From Cyathus striatus (taxonomy: Eukaryota > Basidiomycota > Agaricomycetes > Agaricales > Nidulariaceae): a stretch of DNA of 64,000 nucleotides. Where the stretch lies: assembly GCA_025738555.1 (NCBI GenBank), contig JAOVFP010000013.1, forward strand, positions 3,286,001-3,350,000. The letters are read 5' to 3'. Of this stretch, positions 32,657 through 43,146 are shown piece after piece (the first letter of the stretch is position 1; the number at the start of each line of letters is the position of its first letter). The position numbers and the translations under genes were made by a program. The notes beneath the pieces were generated by a model. The model had not been told where the DNA came from. It worked only from the letters and a program-made list of their open reading frames with translations, and searched no databases.

Positions 32657-35125
32657 TTATGATACATTCGTCAAGGCATCCCTTACAAAAACCCATTTAT
32701 CTCCTATTCGTTGCATACGTCCCCCACCTACACCGGAAGATCGATTGTCACTCTGTTGAACATCCTCGGAGGTACATACCAGTGATGTATCTGGTTCCCC
32801 CAGAACAACAGCGTCCGTTGGGTAGTGGGTATCTTGATTCCATGGTTTCTCTGTTCCATTTCGGCCATTGCCGTTAGCAAATCCCTCATCTCCCGCAAAC
32901 CCTCCCCTTTCTCCTCTGCTTCCCCACGCCTGTCCTGATGGCGATGTAGCTCCCCAGCTATTCCATCCTGCTTGTGGCGCGGTTGCTGCTTGACAGGATA
33001 TCACAAACTGCATAAGCTGCTCAGTACTAGGCAGATAGCCATTTGTAACCTGCCACATTTTTCCAAGAGTCTCCCATGATGAAGAAGAAGTAAAATCAAA
33101 TGTTGCTAGATCAAATTGTTCCAATCCCGGCTGCAAAAGTTCTGTACTTGAAATACTGTGTTCACTAGGGTTGTTCGATGATGTATTTGCAGCTACAGAC
33201 GGTGACATAGACCTCTGCGTGTGACTACTTGTCAATGCAGGTGATGAATCTAATGTAGATTTATCGACGAGTGTCGGTGACTCTACAGAATCAGAGCCAT
33301 TCGGTGTGATTGGTGGTAGTAAGTTGTCAGGAGATTCGGGCCTCAAATCTCTCCCAAACTCGTCTTTTCCCGCTTCAAGTGTAGTAATATCGTCGCGTGG
33401 TTGTCGAGAGGATAACACTCCAACAGGTCGTCGAGGACTATAACCGCCGGAGTTCCGCCTACCTCCCGAATGTCTATGTGTAGGACTTCTGGATCGACTT
33501 CGTCGATCCCTGTAAGGCGGGCTACGTTCCCGTTCTCTGTAGTGATCTCGGTCTCGGTCGCCTCCATCCCACCTCCTCCTGTCGCCCCGTCCGCGAACTC
33601 GCAGTCCTCCTCGAATCCCCCCTCTGGGGTATGTATGAAAATTATGGTGGCTATCGATACTATATGCTTGTTCTGGACTGCGGTAGCGGTCAGAACGTGG
33701 ATCTTTCGTAATCATCACATGAGATTCATCCCGACGGAGAGCAGGTAATTGTGAACTACTAGGAGCTGTGGGTACATTGTTCGAGTATACCACTGTGGCA
33801 GCCTGAGGTACCTGTGCAACATCTGCATTTCCTTTAGCGGTTTGCGCGAGTTGTTGTAGAACTGCCAGTTGCGTAGGATCAAGTAAAGAAACGGGTTGGA
33901 CAGCTGTGTTTACACTTGTTTGCCTGCAAAGAAGGTTAAGAGGAATGAAATCGCTGGACGGAGAAACTTACAGCGGAGCAGCTGCAAGGTTTCCAGTACT
34001 TGCAGCTTGTGTGAGCAGAGCGAGCAACGCTGCCTGGGCGTCTGCTGTTGGTTGCGCGCTAGTTACCGATGACGAGGCGACGGAAACTCTTGGGTCGGAC
34101 GGCGTAATAGCGGAATTTACTTCGACTTCAGAAACTAAACAAACAAACCATGTTTCAGCTCAAACTCTTAGATTTAATGATAAACCGCAAGCAAAAGATT
34201 AGAATTACACAAGTAGAAGAAATACTTAGCGAACACATGAGTAATTTGATATGCACCTTTTTCAGTCTCCTTTAATACAGATGATAATCGAGACAAGACA
34301 GTAGAGGTGAACGTATTTCCTTTAGCCCAAATGTCAAGAATTTTCTTCGCCTTTTCCTGGATTTGAACATAAACATGGTTAGGAAATTGTACAACTGCTG
34401 AAAAATTGAACGCCGTGCTATCAAGTGGTGAAAATGTGCTTGCTCAACAACAACGGCCAACTCTACGGCAGATACCCAGGGAGTAAATAAACAAGAAAGC
34501 GATCGACATGTGCGGGGTCCTTTATCACTAGGAGACCCCTTGACAACTTGTCAGAATAGATGGGGAACGGGGACATGAGCAACCGCGATTGGGGGGACAT
34601 AGTTGTCGGGAAAATGGAGAAGATCAGAAGAGCAGATATTCCACTGACCTTAGACTCTGAGTTTCCTGATAAGACTGTATCTCGTAAGACACCTTCAACA
34701 ACCCCCTCGGCCTTCAGCAGGAACGAAGCACAATTTCCAGTTTGCGACTTTGAATCAGCAATGAAGCCATGTTTGTTCACTTGATGTCTTGCGGCTCTTG
34801 CCAAGGCGTCAAACACATAGAGACTATGCAACTTAGCAGGACCTGAAGTTCCCATGTGAGTGCGATAAAGGATGGAAACCACCTGTGTGTCTTTCTACCA
34901 AAAACAACACCATTTCTTAGAGGATGAAAAATAAGACAGGTAATGCATGGAACGCACATCCATGATCTTCAGTGCGGTTTCCGTCAATTTCTGCATCTTC
35001 GAAGCAGACAGGCGTTTAGCTTGTATGACATCTTTCAGAAGTGCCTCAAAATCCTGCACAAAATAGCATCCATCATGAAGGCTCTTGTGGTGTTTCAACA
35101 AGTCACGAACCTCTACTGTTGACAT
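32657..35125 (-). CDS. CID-domain protein (SCAF/Nrd1/Seb1-like RNA polymerase II CTD-binding factor)
   Basis: Probable nuclear factor that binds the phosphorylated RNA polymerase II C-terminal domain through a CID and acts in termination or 3'-end processing. Start ATG at 35125 gives MST, then a 63 bp intron, then DFEALLKDVIQAKRLSASKMQKLTETALKIM. VVSILYRTHMG, KLHSLYVFDALARAARHQ, NCASFLLKAEGVVEGVL and KAKKILDIWAKGNTFTSTVLSRL complete the eight-helix CID. A Gln/Ala-rich region follows, then an RS/RG-like stretch (RGGIRGGLRVRGRGDRRR; RSRSRSPTHRHSGGRR) and a Ser/Pro-rich C terminus ending WVFVRDALTNVS. A canonical RRM was not seen, which argues against a full Nrd1/Seb1 orthologue. Its promoter is shared with PET117, 142 bp away. 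Confidence 0.82.
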
Positions 35126-35267
35126 GAGGATGGAAATGTATGTCCTTTGCTCGGAGCTCAATCGACGATGGAAGTGAAAGCGTGAGAAGCGTTATTTGCG
35201 TCTGTTGTCACACCTGCCCATGATTTGGTCCGTGCGTCCCTTATGTGCTCATTCAGGTTTTCATAAA

Positions 35268-35557
35268 ATGAACGAAAGACTGGCGAAGGCCACCCTTTTG
35301 GGTGCTGTCTTTTTATCGTCTTTAACAATATGGGCAGTCCATTATCAACAAGAACAAGAGCGAGAGGTAGGCACATTGGCCTATTTTCGTGTTCTGCTTG
35401 ATGTACCTTCCCTTTCTAGACCATGTACAATGGGGTCCTCAAGGACGATGAGCGAAGAAAGCAAAAAATGCAGCAACGCGAAGAAGCTTTGCGCGAATCC
35501 CAGAGAAAACGGGAAATATATGAGAGCATTCAGACAGTAGGAAAGGCAGGGGAATAG
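35268..35557 (+). CDS. PET117: PET117, cytochrome c oxidase assembly factor
   Basis: Two exons, 35268-35366 and 35420-35557, give 78 residues. An N-terminal membrane segment (ATLLGAVFLSSLTIWAVHY) is followed by QQEQERE and, after the intron, TMYNGVLKDDERRKQKMQQREEAL. This is the family pattern of a TM helix, xVHYxQExERE, GVxKDxER and a charged coiled-coil tail. PET117 sits in the inner mitochondrial membrane and couples heme A synthesis to complex IV assembly. The ATG at 35268 was chosen because upstream in-frame sequence is not conserved-looking. The divergent partner is the CID gene. Confidence 0.85.
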
Positions 35558-36216
35558 TGTCACCTATGGAGACATGTGCGCATCACTATTGTGTTTGCAC
35601 CTTGTGGATATTCGTTCTGAATATATTATTAATATTAACTAGGGATAACGGAGCTGGCTACTGCTCAGTACTCAGTGCTAGCTAATACTGGTACTTCATT
35701 CCTCACTCCGATATACTTAGTATCGTAAGTATGATATCTTAACAATACCCCACCCTACTTCTGCCAGTGCCACCCGGAATCAGTTCGTGCACGTGGGCTA
35801 GTAAACGTTTCTCACTGTGCAGGGCTCACTAAAGTAATGGCGCGGACGGAGAAGTTCAAAGTTCTGACTGCGACCATGAAAAAGTACCCTCAAGGTGACT
35901 CCCTGTGACCGCCAACCATGACAGGTTGAAAGTTATTTAACGTTTTCTACATTCTTTGCTTCCGATCAGAGCGTATTTATTATTAGCCTCAAAACTAAAC
36001 ATACTTTTTCGTCTCAGCCAATCAGCGCCTGTCATTCACAAAACTTTCTTGCTTCTTCACCACCTTCCAGGTACTCGTTGTGTGGTTCTTCTGCACCTGA
36101 TAAGTAAAAGGTGAATATACCCGCAATGTAAGCACATATTGCTGCTGTCCGTAATAATCTATCTGATCACATTGTAGCTTTTTGATACGTCTTTTTCTGC
36201 ACGATCTGAAAGCACC
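35558..36216. other. Intergenic region with AGTAC-rich segment
   Basis: About 660 bp between PET117 and the next F-box gene. The segment 35660-35740 is rich in AGTACT, GGTACTT and ACTTAGTA words, resembling segments near 12.8, 31.35 and 42.5 kb. No gene is recognised. Confidence 0.4.
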
Positions 36217-37784
36217 ATGCATGCCGCTCTCTTCATTGACGAGATCCTCCAGCACATATTTCAATTCTCTCAGGAAGATGGACCTGCTGCACTAGTGTCG
36301 GCGGCACAGTGTTGCAAAGCTTGGAAGGATCCGGCTTTAGATTATATCTGGTCTCGTCTTTCTTCAGTTATTCCCTTGTTACAGCTTATTCCTTCCTTAG
36401 AACTTAATAATGGCATCTACGTGAGTGACTTGTTCGATTTTCATTACGTTTCTAATGGTAGTTGAAGATCTTACGCCAACCGACAAACGTTGGTGAAATA
36501 AGGTTGTTACATACGTACGCTCGGCGTGTTAAGCACATCTCCCACAAGGAGCATGTTCGTGTGGATTCCGACGTTCTGTCACTCCTTTGCGACAACAGCT
36601 CATTTCCGTCTACGGCTGGCGTACTGCAACATCTGAGATCAGTCCAGCTATCCGCATCCAACTACACTGCCTTACAAAGATCATTTGCGCTCTCCCCTCA
36701 ATTAGAACGATTGGATTGTCATCTTGGATTTTCATCGCAGAATGCATTCACTGTCGACGATATTTGTGACTACCTCGATCATGCGACGACCATATCTTCT
36801 CGGCTACAAACTATATGCATCCGTGGACATGGGCTACCTCGTTTAAATACAACAATTTCCTCATTGACATACCTTAGCACTGTATCGCTAAGAATGGGTC
36901 CCTCGCTTCTTCCAGCAACACTGAAGGCCATTATTGAATTTCCTTCTTTATTAGAGCTTGAACTTCATGCTGGTCATATTGAGCTCAATGAGCTTTTCAA
37001 CATGGGGAGTTCAATAACGTTCCCGGTTTTACGAAAACTGAGTGTTCGCGGTCATACGCCAGTTATCGCATTTCTTCTAGAACGCCTACAGCCTGGCACC
37101 ATCTGTACTGCGAGATTGGAGTTCGAAGATGACTCCTTAACTTCCAAATCTTGGGGAACTATTACGGACCTTCTGACAAATAAAGGCGATAATAGCTTGC
37201 GGTTATTGACTATGGAACATCACATAGAAGTCCTGGATGGAGATGATAGTGACAACCATTCTGATGTTGTTACGGATAGCACTATTATTTCAGACGACAC
37301 ACCTCTATCATCTCTCCGCAAGCTCTGTGGGCTGCGCCAATTGGTGTTGGATATGTCCATATCTCCTAGGATTCATGACAAGGATGTGGCTTCTATGGCT
37401 AGCTGGTGGCCGCATCTCGAACATCTCGACTTGGGGTCGGCAACAATGGAAGCAAGTTGCAGGGCCCCTCTGGCAACGATGACGTGCCTCACTGCTTTTG
37501 CGCAATTTTGGCCGAAGTTGAAGCAGTTATCACTTCCACTTTCCACAGAAAACATACCCCAACCTGCATCAACTATGAAATCAGGATGCCACTCTGCTCT
37601 CGAGTGCCTGTATATAGGGTACCATTCCCCCCACGATGCTCGCAAACTTGCAGAATTCCTTAGCTATATTTTTCCATCTTTGAATGACATTGATGGAGCA
37701 GACGGAAAATGGGAGAAAACTCAAATAGAACTTCGCGTGCTGAGGGCGATACGTAGCGAATACGCTTTAGAACCCATAGAATAG
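36217..37784 (+). CDS. F-box protein with leucine-rich-repeat-like body
   Basis: Two exons: 36217-36429 and 36465-37784, joined by a short GTGAGT...GGTAG intron with YVSD replaced by YLKILRQP. The F-box is at residues 5-50 (LFIDEILQHIFQFSQEDGPAALVSAAQCCKAWKDPALDYIW). The remaining roughly 450 residues have repeated hydrophobic strand/helix segments like those of LRR-type mushroom F-box proteins (LRSVQLSASNYTALQ, LLELELHAGHIEL, LRKLSVRGH, HLEHLDLGS, KLKQLSLPL). Probable SCF substrate adaptor, target unknown. The gene converges on the LaeA-like methyltransferase, stops 110 bp apart. Confidence 0.87.
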
Positions 37785-37894
37785 CTTTAGAAATGTATTC
37801 TTCGTTATTTAGATTTAGATGTAGAAGTTTTATCCTAGATATTGCCTAGGGATAGATTGATCTGTTTATATTATTTTGTACATACGAGTGTAAT

Positions 37895-39185
37895 TTATGT
37901 CTTGACTGCAGACGCAAAATGCCAAACATTGTATCGGTGCTCGTCTAACTCTGCCATAAATCTCTTTCTCCAGAATTGCAGTAATTCAGAGGGTACTCCT
38001 AGATTTACCATCACAGACACCCCACCATCAAAAAAGTCCTGCATGGAAATTAATAATACTACATGAATAGGCATGAAGATAACACTTACCCGCATATTCT
38101 TGCTCATAAGTCTCCCGATTTCTTCCCCATTCATAATTTCATCGCCACACCAGTTAACAGGGCTAAAGTATTTGCAATAGCGAATGTCTTGGTAGGCAGC
38201 TGATTTTTGTAACAAAATGTCGATATTCTCATATTTAACACTTCTTGTGATGGTTCCAAATGCGTGCACCCATCCTGCGTACCAGGAAATGTCGTCCTCT
38301 CTTTCAAGTTGAATATGAAGGTCTGCGGCGGGGTCCCATTTGAAAGGAGTAAGGAGTCGCCGCTGCTCATCAAACGCTACCCAGTCACCATCAGCTAGAA
38401 GAAGGAGACCACCGGGCTTCAAGCAAGATGCAAGGGTAATTACCAACGCATGCGGATCTGACACCTGCTACACTAAACAGGATAATACGACATACACTTT
38501 TCAGTGAACGCACATGTTGAGCTACACACCGACAATGAACCAGCGAAAACTTGTTTAGGAAATTGCTGGGTAATTGTCGTGACAAATCGCCCTGAATAAA
38601 GCTATCAAGTATTTGTTCAGTATGTGTTATAGGTACGGCGTACACTGGTGAGAGGATGTAGCATGCTTACTTAAAATTATCGGGGGCATCACTGAAGGGC
38701 CGTGTTACTGAGTTATGCGGTGCTCAGTAAAAGGAATGGCATTACCGATAACTCTGTTGATTCAAGTCGAATCCTACAACATGCGCGTGTGGGAACTCTT
38801 TTGCCATCTCAATAGCCCTGCGTCAACACATAAACATATTAAACAGTAACAGACTCCTATGGCGAACAAGTTACCATATCGCCGACCCACAGCCAACGTC
38901 GAGAATGAAACAATCTACGTCAGTGGGCAATACATTCTCTCGGATGATAGCATCCAAGGAGGGCGGATATAAACCGCCAATTAGCAACTTCCACATTCTG
39001 TGCTGTAGTGTCAGCCGCTGCATAACATGATGTTATCTTAATCAAGAATAAAATGACTTTGAACTTTGAATTTGAGTACTGACATCCATTTCTAGTTCAT
39101 CAGTCGGGAGTTTATATTGCTGCAGCAAAGCATTAGAAGATTATCTTCATTGTTTATATCAGATGCTCACTTCAGAGTTCTCCAT
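37895..39185 (-). CDS. LaeA/TAM-like SAM-dependent methyltransferase
   Basis: Start ATG at 39185 gives MENSE, an intron, then QYKLPTDELEMD, another intron, then LQHRMWKLLIGGLYPPSLD, the entry sequence typical of LaeA-like proteins. Motif I is FILDVGCGSAIW, followed by AIEMAKEFPHAHVVGFDLN, then DNFKFIQGDLSRQLP and FSLVHCRCVAQHV. The post-motif is LASCLKPGGLLLLADGDW, and the C-terminal part ends ELDEHRYNVWHFASAVKT. About seven introns are used. Related fungal proteins act as regulators of secondary metabolism and development or methylate small molecules. Which of these applies here is not shown, and there are no biosynthetic core genes next to it. Confidence 0.85.
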
Positions 39186-40040
39186 CGTGCTATATGAAAG
39201 TTAGAAGGGTACAGAGACTAAACATATGCTTACGTGGTTAACTAGGCAATCGAGCCCTGTAATCCCATACTGCTCGAACGGCTACTGTTTCTATTTCCCA
39301 TGAAGTTCATACGCTGGCCAGCCCACGGTCCAGTATGAGGCAAGAGGGGTTGAACTGCATCTCTGCCTGAGAAACATTCCTTGCAAATATAGGTTCCAAG
39401 TTCACAGCAACCAAGGCTTACAAACTTTATATACATAGACCCTCAGGCCTCAGGAGTCAGAAACAGAAATGTGATCATCTGTCACATTCATTACTGCAGA
39501 TTAACGTTTTAATTTTAGTAAATACACGAACCACAATCCAGCGAATCCAAAGTGAACCTGCGAACAACCGGTAATGAACATGTCTGTGAGCAGATAATTT
39601 GCGAATCCACTGGCATACGAAGAACCTTGATACATATACCTAAAGTTAATGAGAACATAAGAGTATGAGTGCGAGTTGACGTTGAATCACTGAGTCACAG
39701 CTGCGAGCTTGTGTTTAAATTTCAGATTTGAGAGGTGTAGAGACTTGCGGACTTCACCCCCAGGATGGTAGCCTTCTGCAAGTTGATTAGCGCTAGTTTT
39801 ATCGCCGTTTCCCATGCACAATGCCGCCTACATAAGCGAAGGTGTACAAATGAGTGATGCAGCTATTTTCGGCGTGATTTAAGAAAAAACGGTCTGTGCT
39901 CTTTTCTTTACCACAGAATATCCCCAAATTCCAGAACAGTGTATATTTAATAGTATCAAACCTACTGAGACAAAAAATAGTTAAGAGAATGAGATAATAC
40001 GGCCATTAATTTTAGGTGTCGAACTTGTCCTATCCCATAC

Positions 40041-40090
40041 CCGCAACAGCCCATAACCGCGAACAACCCATGGATTTTTTGTCCACCAAA
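40041..40090 (+). repeat. Diverged direct repeat, unit A
   Basis: The unit reads like cagcccataacc-gcgaacaaccca-tgga-ttttt-gtccacc and matches, with scattered changes, a segment about 610 bp downstream. Shared words are agcccataacc, aaccca and tgtccacc. Confidence 0.5.
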
Positions 40091-40651
40091 TCAGTGGGCG
40101 GGAGAAATGGGTCCGTAACCCATATTCCTATGATACCCTATAGGCCATAGGTTTGAGAGAGATCTGTAACTCATACTTATGTCCTAAAAAGGAAACATGT
40201 CATAATTTGTGCTTCGGTGTCGCGCTGTAAGTCAGGTCCGTCAGTGTCTGAAACGTTTGCATTGCATTTCCATCACTATCCAATCATTTTATCCCACTTT
40301 TATTTAATGTAGCCAGGCTTAGTGGTTTCTACCAAATATATGGAAGTAGCTACAGTTCTATTCTGTGCTAGACTTTAGTATACTGTATTATGTTGTACCC
40401 AGCATATTTCTATCTTTGTACTATCACTAGTATGATTTAAACCCCTCTCAAAGTGATGAGGCAGGCCTTATCAAGGCCAAACTTGAATGTCACTGCGCCC
40501 CATGCCAGAAAGATTGAGCAGGGCCTTGCGAGCTTTAGGTGTGAAAGGAGCATGCCAACGAAGAATCACACAGTTCTATAAGTAGCATTGCAATTTCAAT
40601 TATGTAATCAGCCTTGTGTACAGCAGAATATATATTACGTAAGCTACCCTG

Positions 40652-40701
40652 TACCGTAGCAGCCCATAACCCAGAGTAACCCATAAGTTTTTATGTCCAC
40701 C
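40652..40701 (+). repeat. Diverged direct repeat, unit B
   Basis: Second copy of the unit at 40041-40090 (agcccataaccc, gtaaccca, tttttatgtccacc). It is in the same orientation, as expected from LTR or insertion remnants or a duplicated regulatory segment. Confidence 0.5.
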
Positions 40702-40771
40702 GACTCGATCGTACTAAGTTACTTATATAATTCTTACCAAAAATAATACACACGTGCAAATATTCTCGTCG

Positions 40772-40791
40772 CGTCGTTTATGTAAACGACG
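40772..40791. promoter_or_regulatory. 20-bp perfect palindrome upstream of RFC3
   Basis: CGTCGTTTA and TAAACGACG form 9-bp inverted arms around a TG spacer, about 100 bp before the RFC3 start. It could be a binding site for a dimeric factor. Confidence 0.5.
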
Positions 40792-40798
40792 AACGTCG

Positions 40799-40804
40799 AC
40801 GCGT
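40799..40804. promoter_or_regulatory. MCB (ACGCGT) element of RFC3
   Basis: ACGCGT sits 84-89 bp upstream of the RFC3 ATG. In fungi this MluI cell-cycle box is bound by MBF (Mbp1/Swi6) and drives G1/S expression of replication genes, which fits a clamp-loader subunit. Confidence 0.5.
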
Positions 40805-40887
40805 TTGTTGTAACTTGTGATTGACCTCTAAGTTACCCAAAGTTACCATTGAATTCGTCTTTCTATTTATCCAATTTGTATTTTAAC

Positions 40888-42336
40888 ATGGACAGCGATG
40901 AAGATGTTAATATGATGGACGTACTGGCGAAACCTGCTAGAGGGAAAGGAAAGGCCTCCAGCCAGTCGTGGCAGGACGATGCAGCTATTGACGACGACAG
41001 CCTTCCTTGGTAAGCCATACTCTTACCCAACTTTTACCTTTCAAGGCTTTTCTGATGACAACAGGGTTGAAAAATATCGACCTGTGACATTGGATGATGT
41101 TGTCTCTCACAAGGATATCACTGGCACAAGTATGTTACAATGGATCGCTTTTAGCTCGCATTGTTAAGCATTTCATCTAGTTGAAAAGTTCATAGAAAAG
41201 AACAGATTGCCTCACCTTCTGTTCTATGGACCACCTGGAACGGGAAAGACATCTACAATCCTTGCTGTCGCACGGCGTATTTACGGAAAGGATTACCGAA
41301 AAATGATTCTCGAAGTTAGTACATCCTTCTGCGATCCTCTTTACATCGTAAACCAACGTACCCTCCCTAGTTAAATGCCTCTGACGAACGTGGGATTGAT
41401 GTTGTTAGAGAACAAATCAAACAGTTCGCAGAAACACGAACATTGTTCTCCACAGGTTTCAAGTTAATTATTTTGGACGAAGCCGACATGATGACACAGC
41501 AGGCTCAGGCTGCCTTGCGACGTGTCATCGAACAATATACCAGAAATGTGCGATTTTGTATAATATGCAACTATGTTAACAAGATCGCTCCTGCCATCCA
41601 AAGTCGTTGCACCCGTTTTCGGTTCTCTCCTCTCCCCATTCCAGAAGTTGATAAACGACTAACCGGCGTGATTGAAGGCGAGAAGTGAGTCTCCTGTTAT
41701 CTTCCACCTGAAGTGTTAAGCGTTCTTCCTAGTGTTCGAATAACTGAGGATGGCAAGCAAGCTCTACTCAAGCTCTCGAAAGGAGACATGCGCAGAGCAC
41801 TTAACGTTCTTCAAGCTTGTCATGCTGCATATGATTTGATCGGCGAAACGGAAATTTACAACTGTACTGGAAACCCTCATCCTTCAGATATCGAAGCAAT
41901 CGTCAGCTCAATGCTATGTGACGAATTTACCACATCTTACCATAGTGGGTGTGCATGTACATTATCTAACTCTCTACTAACGGAAGGTAGTGATATCTAA
42001 GCTGAAAACTGAGCGCGGGCTGGCACTCCAGGACCTTCTGGCAGGCGCGTACGAGTACATGGAAACAATTGAGTTAAAACCGAACGCAAGAATATACCTA
42101 CTAGATCAGCTTGCTACCATAGAGTAGGACTGATTCTCCTTACTTGTTTTAATGTTGACCATTCATCTTATAGACATCGTTTGTCCACCGGTGGAAGCGA
42201 AAGGGTTCAGTTAACAGCGCTATTGGGCGCATTCAAGAACGCGGTGGAACTCGCGAGCAAAGCGCCTTGGTTAGTAGCAATTATAAGTATTTTAATGCAG
42301 TTAAGCTTATTCTTACTCGCCTCTAGAATCTTGTAA
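40888..42336 (+). CDS. RFC3: Replication factor C subunit 3 (yeast Rfc3 / human RFC5), clamp loader AAA+ ATPase
   Basis: Loads PCNA onto primed DNA. Start ATG at 40888; about 350 residues. After an acidic N terminus come LPWVEKYRPVTLDDVVSH, Walker A LLFYGPPGTGKTSTI, LELNASDERGIDVVR, Walker B KLIILDEADMMT, ALRRVIEQYTRNVRFCIICNYVNKI, the SRC motif AIQSRCTRFRF, VRITEDGKQALLKLSKGDMRRALNVLQ, the CTGNP motif, LKTERGLALQDLL and RLSTGGSERVQLTALLGAFKNAVELA. Introns with clear GT/AG ends restore each conserved join, for example P-W|VEKYRP and LE|LNASDER. The end is uncertain. Reading through gives a hydrophobic tail to 42336; splicing a GTTAGT intron at about 42270 gives a stop at 42304, closer to the family end. 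Confidence 0.93.
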
Positions 42337-43146
42337 GTAGCTGTATCCGTAATCTTAGTTGCGAGGAAAACATAGTTCTTCAAATGGTGTAAGTAAAGAC
42401 TGAAGTACTGAAAGCTAGGCAATATTTCAAACATCCGACGCCATCGCTCTCTGCTGATCCCTATATGTTACATAACCAGTTATATTCACTGTTAAGTACT
42501 TATGTACTGTACACACTGCACAGTGATTGGTAAGTACATGACTTGGACCAGGGTCTTGTCAATGTCTAGTTGTCTCTGGAGATCTCTTCTAGATATCCGA
42601 TTGCATTTCAAACAGTTCAGAACCTGATGCCGATCGCAATTTATTTCCTACCACGGTGGCTGAATCCGTACCTACTCCGTGATACTCAAAGCACTCAAAA
42701 CGGCACTATGCAAGCGTCAGTGACTTTTCTGAAAGTTCACATGCACGCGTAAATGTTCTCGCTCGGCTGTAGGGGCTTCACAAGTACTAATGTACAAAGA
42801 AGTTTAAGGTATTCATGGTACGCATGGCACATAAATGTAAACTGAGGGATTGAATTACATTGCGGAGAGCAGTACTAAGAGTACAACGCAAGCGAAAGCT
42901 ATGATGAGTGTAGTAGTTAGACTGCAACGAAAAGCTACGAAAGAATGTTGAACATGCAAATGAGGGAAGTAGTACATGATGATGCTGATGTATTATTACA
43001 TACAATTTGTGTGACAAGTGCAATGTATGTACCTAATGTCTAAAGGAGGTATTGGAACAGAGCAGGGTATGCGAGAGTCCATGAGATTAGCAGAACAATA
43101 GATGTAAGTAAATTGTCAATGCGAGGCACATACGTCCGATTCAGAA
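42337..43146. other. Intergenic 3'-3' spacer with GTAC-rich segment
   Basis: Spacer between convergent RFC3 and the zinc-cluster regulator. The segment 42485-42545 is packed with AAGTAC/GTACTT/TGTAC words. No gene is recognised. Confidence 0.4.

Larger units (their letters stand above)
39186..40771. other. Gene-poor intergenic region (about 1.6 kb)
   Basis: No coding region could be supported. The sequence is AT-rich and contains the diverged direct repeat listed separately. Upstream of RFC3 it grades into a CpG-containing promoter with a palindrome and an MCB box. It may hold a decayed mobile element, but no terminal inverted repeats or transposase remnants were seen. Confidence 0.5.
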
